DNA from: Cyanobacteria bacterium UBA11372
Lineage (GTDB): Bacteria > Cyanobacteriota > Cyanobacteriia > Cyanobacteriales > Aerosakkonemataceae
Length of the DNA stretch: 15,940 nt
Direction of reading: 5' to 3'
Assembly: GCA_003486675.1 (NCBI GenBank)
Contig: DNGG01000239.1
Location: 1 to 15,940 of the forward strand
The notes below the pieces were generated by a model, which saw nothing but the letters and a program-made list of their open reading frames with translations, did no database searches and was not told the origin of the DNA. Both the position numbers and the translations under genes were made by a program. This document shows, piece by piece, positions 14,801 to 15,940 of this stretch; the first letter of the stretch is position 1, and each line of letters begins with the position of its first letter.

Positions 14801-15366
14801 TTGGTTTTAAACTGCAACAAGCTAGCAACGGGCTTGAGGCGATAGAAATTTGGCAAGTTTTTCAGCCGCAGTTGATCTTTATGGATATGCGGATGCCGAC
14901 TCTTTCTGGTATCGAGGCGACTAAACGAATTAAAGCCACCGCCAAAGGTAAGGAGACGGCGATCGTTGCCTTGACTGCTAGTAGCTTAGAAGAAGAGCGA
15001 GCCGCGATCCTGGCAGCTGGTTGCGATGATTTTATCCGCAAGCCCTTCCTGACGACAGATATTTTGGATGCGCTGCACAGACATATCGGGGTGGAATACG
15101 TTTACGATCAACCTGCGGCGTCAATTGGCTCGACGGCAACCTCATCAGATATCTTGAGTTTATCTGCGATCGCTGCCTTGCCTGCTGATTTGATTGCTGA
15201 CTTTCGCCAAGCCATAATCGATTTAGATGTGGAGATGATACAAACCCATATCGATCGCATCCAAACCCACGATCGATCCCTCGCCGATGCTTTAGCTGCT
15301 TTGGCTAAGAACTTTCAGTTTGAGCAGATCTTAGCTTTAATTAACCCGGAAACAGAAGAAACATGA
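8851..15366 (+). CDS. Giant hybrid Ser/Thr and histidine kinase (STK-STAND ATPase-GAF-PAS-HisKA-HATPase-REC), 2171 aa
   Basis: A cytosolic signalling protein of the cyanobacterial/myxobacterial dual-kinase type (compare HstK of Anabaena); no membrane segment is seen. The Ser/Thr kinase is at about 7-272: Lys36, HKDINPSN (130-137, catalytic Asp132), DFG at 151-153, MSPEQ; all key residues are present. The STAND/AAA-type ATPase begins at YGREQEI (304-310), with Walker A GYSGIGKS (382-389) and Walker B IFLDD (509-513). About 730-1320 is helical, TPR-like. GAF is at about 1345-1515, PAS about 1526-1645, then a coiled coil. HisKA has phospho-acceptor His1698 (MSHELRSPLN). HATPase has LINLVSNAIKF, DTGCGI and GTGLGL. 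The receiver is at about 1963-2080 with Asp1968/1969, phospho-acceptor Asp2012, Thr2042 and Lys2064. A helical tail ends the protein. Two repeat-derived stretches interrupt domains (about 322-375 and 1834-1862). Its stop overlaps the next gene by ATGA, so they are co-translated partners. The input signal is unknown. Confidence 0.95.
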   Translation: MISLSDVAITAQIYESPNSVVYRGTRNQDNRAVILKVLKQDYPTPAELVRYKQEYEITHSLNIEGVIKAYALQEYQRTLVIILEDFGAESLQKLIWGQGGNLPMPLPEFLRLAIKLAEILGCLHAANIIHKDINPSNIVLNPKTGQVKIIDFGIATRLTRTNPTLSHPNVLEGTLAYMSPEQTGRMNRFLDYRTDFYSLGVTFYELITGQRPFTTTDVLELVHCHIAKQPIPPHILTVEVPKPVSDMIMKLMAKTAEERYQSAWGIVADLEACLRQLETTGKIEEFAIGSQDISDKFQIPQKLYGREQEIATLLAAFNRVAGEEEGAGEQGRWGDGEDGEEITSTSLSSTSSSLPASPPLPISASSFPPCPNSRNELMLVAGYSGIGKSALVAEIYKPITKRKGYFISGKFDQFQRNIPYSAVVNAFAGLVRQILTESQERLNQWRAKILSALGANSQVIIDVIPEVELIVGKQPPLPELGPTEAQNRFNLVFQNFIRVFCSPEHPLAIFLDDLQWADTATLKLIKLIMTEGKTQYLFTLGAYRDNEVNANHPLMITLDELRQQGAIINQITLAPLAINCVRQIIAETLHSDVETVKPLANLIFRKTGGNPFFVNEFLKTLYAENLIAFNPNISGQRWKWNLARIEAIGFTDNVVDLMISKLNKLPKSTQNMLRIAACVGGEFDSNTLSLISQKPLKKIDKILFNAVQLGLIVPTANLDEQLLIESYKFGHDRIQQAAYALIKDKDKKALQLQIGRLLLQNISTESLSEEIFKIVDHFNLGVELVTEVEERHKIAELNLISGKKAKAATAYESAVIYLSLGREILAENSWETEYELTLNLYVEAVESEYLNTNYSQAKILSNLVLKQAKKVIEKVQVYEIIILLYSAQNQLQPAIETGLEALEMLGVSLSLSQPQTLSMEELYNLPEMTDSYKQAAMRILMMLFAPSYSSNPGLLLQISFTMVELCINYGNSPLAAYAYALYGLLLCGVLEDIDLGYQFGKLSLRVLDKFDAKEIKCRVYNKFNSFIIHWKEAARKSLEPLRETVQIGLETGDIEFACYASLNYCINLLLVGEPLEYVDNQNRQSCSFMQNLKQDLPLDVNQLWAEFVVDFIDKKPDPNLGVTEKKLTRMVENNTISFLYTFYLLKSILSYFFKDTAQAVAIASEAEKYQAGLSGLLPITQMPFYSSLALLSHYPNVSSEEKIEYLQKVAANQEKLKKWAEHAPMNFQHKYDLVAAEKARILGENWSAAELYERAIKGAKENGYLHEEALAYELAAEFYLARGMDKIAQTYMTEARYGYVRWQAKSKVKDLEERYPQFLAQKSLRLDQNTTTSSSNSTASSVLDLNSVLKASQALGSEIVLGNLLAKMMKIAIENAGAQTGYLILQQRGEARNENRQWVIEASGTIESEQVQVLQSIPMGDSILSTAIVNYVIRTQKSLVLDDAAKIDGFAEDPYIVERQPKSILCAPLLNQGHLVGILYLENNLTTGAFTPQRLEVLNLLSSQAAISIQNAKLYAQLRESESKLTQFLEAVPVGIAVFSPNGQISYMNQTGQDIVGQGARSEATREELASTYQLYIAGTDQIYPSEQMPAMLALKGETVRIDDMEVHRDGKIIPLEVISTPVFDEKGNIIYSINAFADITERKQAEKLLADYNRILQKQVQERTLELQREIEERKRAEKAALAASEAKSTFLANMSHELRSPLNAILGFAELMSRSQDIPPEQQDSLSIITRSGQHLLALINQVLDLSKIEAGRITLNEVNFDLHSLLLDLENMYQLKAQEKELQLVFNKTPEVPQYIRTDEVKLRQVLINLVSNAIKFTSSGGVSVRVALVNAPPATVAPTQGEGSEDITNYQLPITNYRLQFEVEDTGCGIAASELETLFEAFVQTTAGKESQEGTGLGLTISRKFVEMMGGEMTVSSQVGKGSIFKFEIEAIAIASASMERLPITRSAIALAANQPEYRILIVDDNGVNRKLLFKMLSPFGFKLQQASNGLEAIEIWQVFQPQLIFMDMRMPTLSGIEATKRIKATAKGKETAIVALTASSLEEERAAILAAGCDDFIRKPFLTTDILDALHRHIGVEYVYDQPAASIGSTATSSDILSLSAIAALPADLIADFRQAIIDLDVEMIQTHIDRIQTHDRSLADALAALAKNFQFEQILALINPETEET
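9814..9975 (+). repeat. In-frame G-rich/C-rich repeat insertion just before the STAND Walker A
   Basis: About 54 codons (residues 322-375) encode a Gly/Glu-rich and then Ser/Pro-rich low-complexity stretch. It sits between the conserved LLAAFNRVA and the strand ELMLVAGYSGIGKS. In related kinases these are usually joined by only a few residues. The DNA is purine-rich then pyrimidine-rich, an imperfect inverted repeat, and shares an exact 18-mer with the element at 7594-7715. Confidence 0.75.
14401..14435 (+). repeat. Tandem heptamer ATTACCA x5 in frame inside the HATPase domain
   Basis: Four ATTACCA units and a fifth with a final G (ATTACCG). Because 7 is not a multiple of 3, three units (21 bases) encode one 7-residue period, seen here as ITNYQLP followed by ITNYR (residues 1851-1862). 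The wider segment N1834-R1862 separates VRVAL from LQFEVEDTGCGI, which normally lie closer together. The same heptamer is at 940-960. Confidence 0.85.
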
Positions 15367-15940
15367 GTCAGGATAAAATTACTTCATTTAAAGGCAATAT
15401 TTTGGTGGTAGATGATATCACCGCTAATTTGAATCTATTGAGCGAGCTTTTATCTTCTGCCGGTTATAAAGTACGCCCCGCACCCAGCGGTAAACTAGCG
15501 ATTCAGTCGGCTCAATCAACTCCCCCCGACTTAATTTTACTGGATATTTTGATGCCAGAAATGGATGGCTATGAAGTTTGCGCCAGCATAAAAGCTTCAT
15601 CAAAAACCAAAGATGTACCCGTTATCTTTGTCAGCGCTTTGCACGAAGTATTTGATAAAGTCAAAGCTTTTTCAGTTGGTGGCGTAGACTATATTACCAA
15701 ACCGTTTCAAGCCGATGAGGTGATAGCGCGAGTTGAAACTCAACTGCGAATTAGTCGGTTGGCGAAGCAATTAGCCGAGCAAAATGTCCGGCTGCAAGCC
15801 GAAATTGAAGAGCGCCAGCGAATTGATGCCGAGATGCAATCGGCGAGAGCTTTTGTTGACTCGATCGTGGAAAATATCCCGAACATGATTTTTGTTAAAG
15901 ATGCAGAACACTTGAGATTTGTCAGCTTTAACAAAGCCGG
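15363..15940 (+). CDS. Response regulator with PAS domain (probably a hybrid sensor kinase or cyclase), 3' end outside window
   Basis: The start ATG overlaps the kinase stop (ATGA), the pattern of translational coupling. 192 codons are visible with no stop. The receiver domain is at about 12-130: NILVVDD (Asp17/Asp18), phospho-acceptor Asp61 in LILLDILMPEMDGYE, Ser91 in IFVSALHE, and Lys113 in YITKPF. This is followed by a charged helical/coiled linker (about 131-160, LAKQLAEQNVRLQAEIEERQ) and the beginning of a PAS domain (ARAFVDSIVENIPNMIFVKD). The order receiver-coil-PAS usually goes on to a histidine kinase or GGDEF output in cyanobacteria, which cannot be seen here. It is the obvious phosphotransfer partner of the upstream hybrid kinase. 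Confidence 0.93.
   Translation, partial: MSQDKITSFKGNILVVDDITANLNLLSELLSSAGYKVRPAPSGKLAIQSAQSTPPDLILLDILMPEMDGYEVCASIKASSKTKDVPVIFVSALHEVFDKVKAFSVGGVDYITKPFQADEVIARVETQLRISRLAKQLAEQNVRLQAEIEERQRIDAEMQSARAFVDSIVENIPNMIFVKDAEHLRFVSFNKA

Noticed and set aside
13806..14828. Minus-strand frames opposite the kinase gene
   Set aside because: Ser/Leu/Arg-rich shadow translations of HisKA, HATPase and receiver sequence.

Overview
The window looks like a piece of a filamentous cyanobacterial chromosome. The octamer GCGATCGC (HIP1) recurs well over a dozen times. The protein set also fits: a DUF4347/Calx-beta/PA14 surface-type protein, a Ser/Thr-plus-His dual kinase and a squalene/phytoene synthase relative. 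Several dispersed palindromes and short tandem repeats are of the kind typical of Oscillatoriales/Microcoleus-like and Nostoc-like genomes. Genus and species cannot be fixed from the sequence alone.

Layout. At 1-236 is the 3' end of a small protein carrying a double-glycine leader motif (LSDEEAARVAGG) before a Pro-rich tail, so it may be a RiPP/bacteriocin-type precursor. It is followed at once by a Cys-rich 145-aa protein of unknown function (279-716). After a repeat-bearing spacer comes msrA on the minus strand (993-1649). The stretch 1650-2378 has no convincing gene but holds a hairpin resembling the right end of an IS200/IS605-type element and a 15-bp tandem repeat. A small, probably beta-rich orphan protein with a strong ribosome binding site follows (2379-2705). 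At 2950-5961 (minus) is a 1003-aa mosaic: DUF4347, PA14, two Calx-beta domains and a PQQ-type glucose/sorbosone dehydrogenase domain. The gap 5962-6758 is full of repeats. At 6759-7577 lies a squalene/phytoene synthase family gene. Next come two fragments of one membrane glycosyltransferase (ArnT/PMT type): the N-terminal part, a repeat cassette, then the C-terminal part, which together look like an internally deleted pseudogene. The right half is a 2171-aa hybrid kinase (Ser/Thr kinase, STAND ATPase, helical repeats, GAF, PAS, HisKA, HATPase, receiver; 8851-15366). It overlaps by ATGA the start of a response regulator/PAS protein that runs off the window.

The most striking pattern is repeat traffic between spacers and genes. 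The heptamer ATTACCA lies in tandem in the spacer upstream of msrA's 3' end and again, in frame, inside the histidine-kinase ATP-binding domain. A G-rich/C-rich inverted-repeat element sits at the 5' end of the glycosyltransferase remnant, and a relative of it sits in frame directly before the Walker A motif of the STAND ATPase. So the giant kinase appears to carry two repeat-derived insertions inside catalytic domains while its reading frame and motifs stay intact. Of the genes seen, only the kinase and response regulator are clearly co-transcribed. No CRISPR array, tRNA, rRNA or intact transposase was found.
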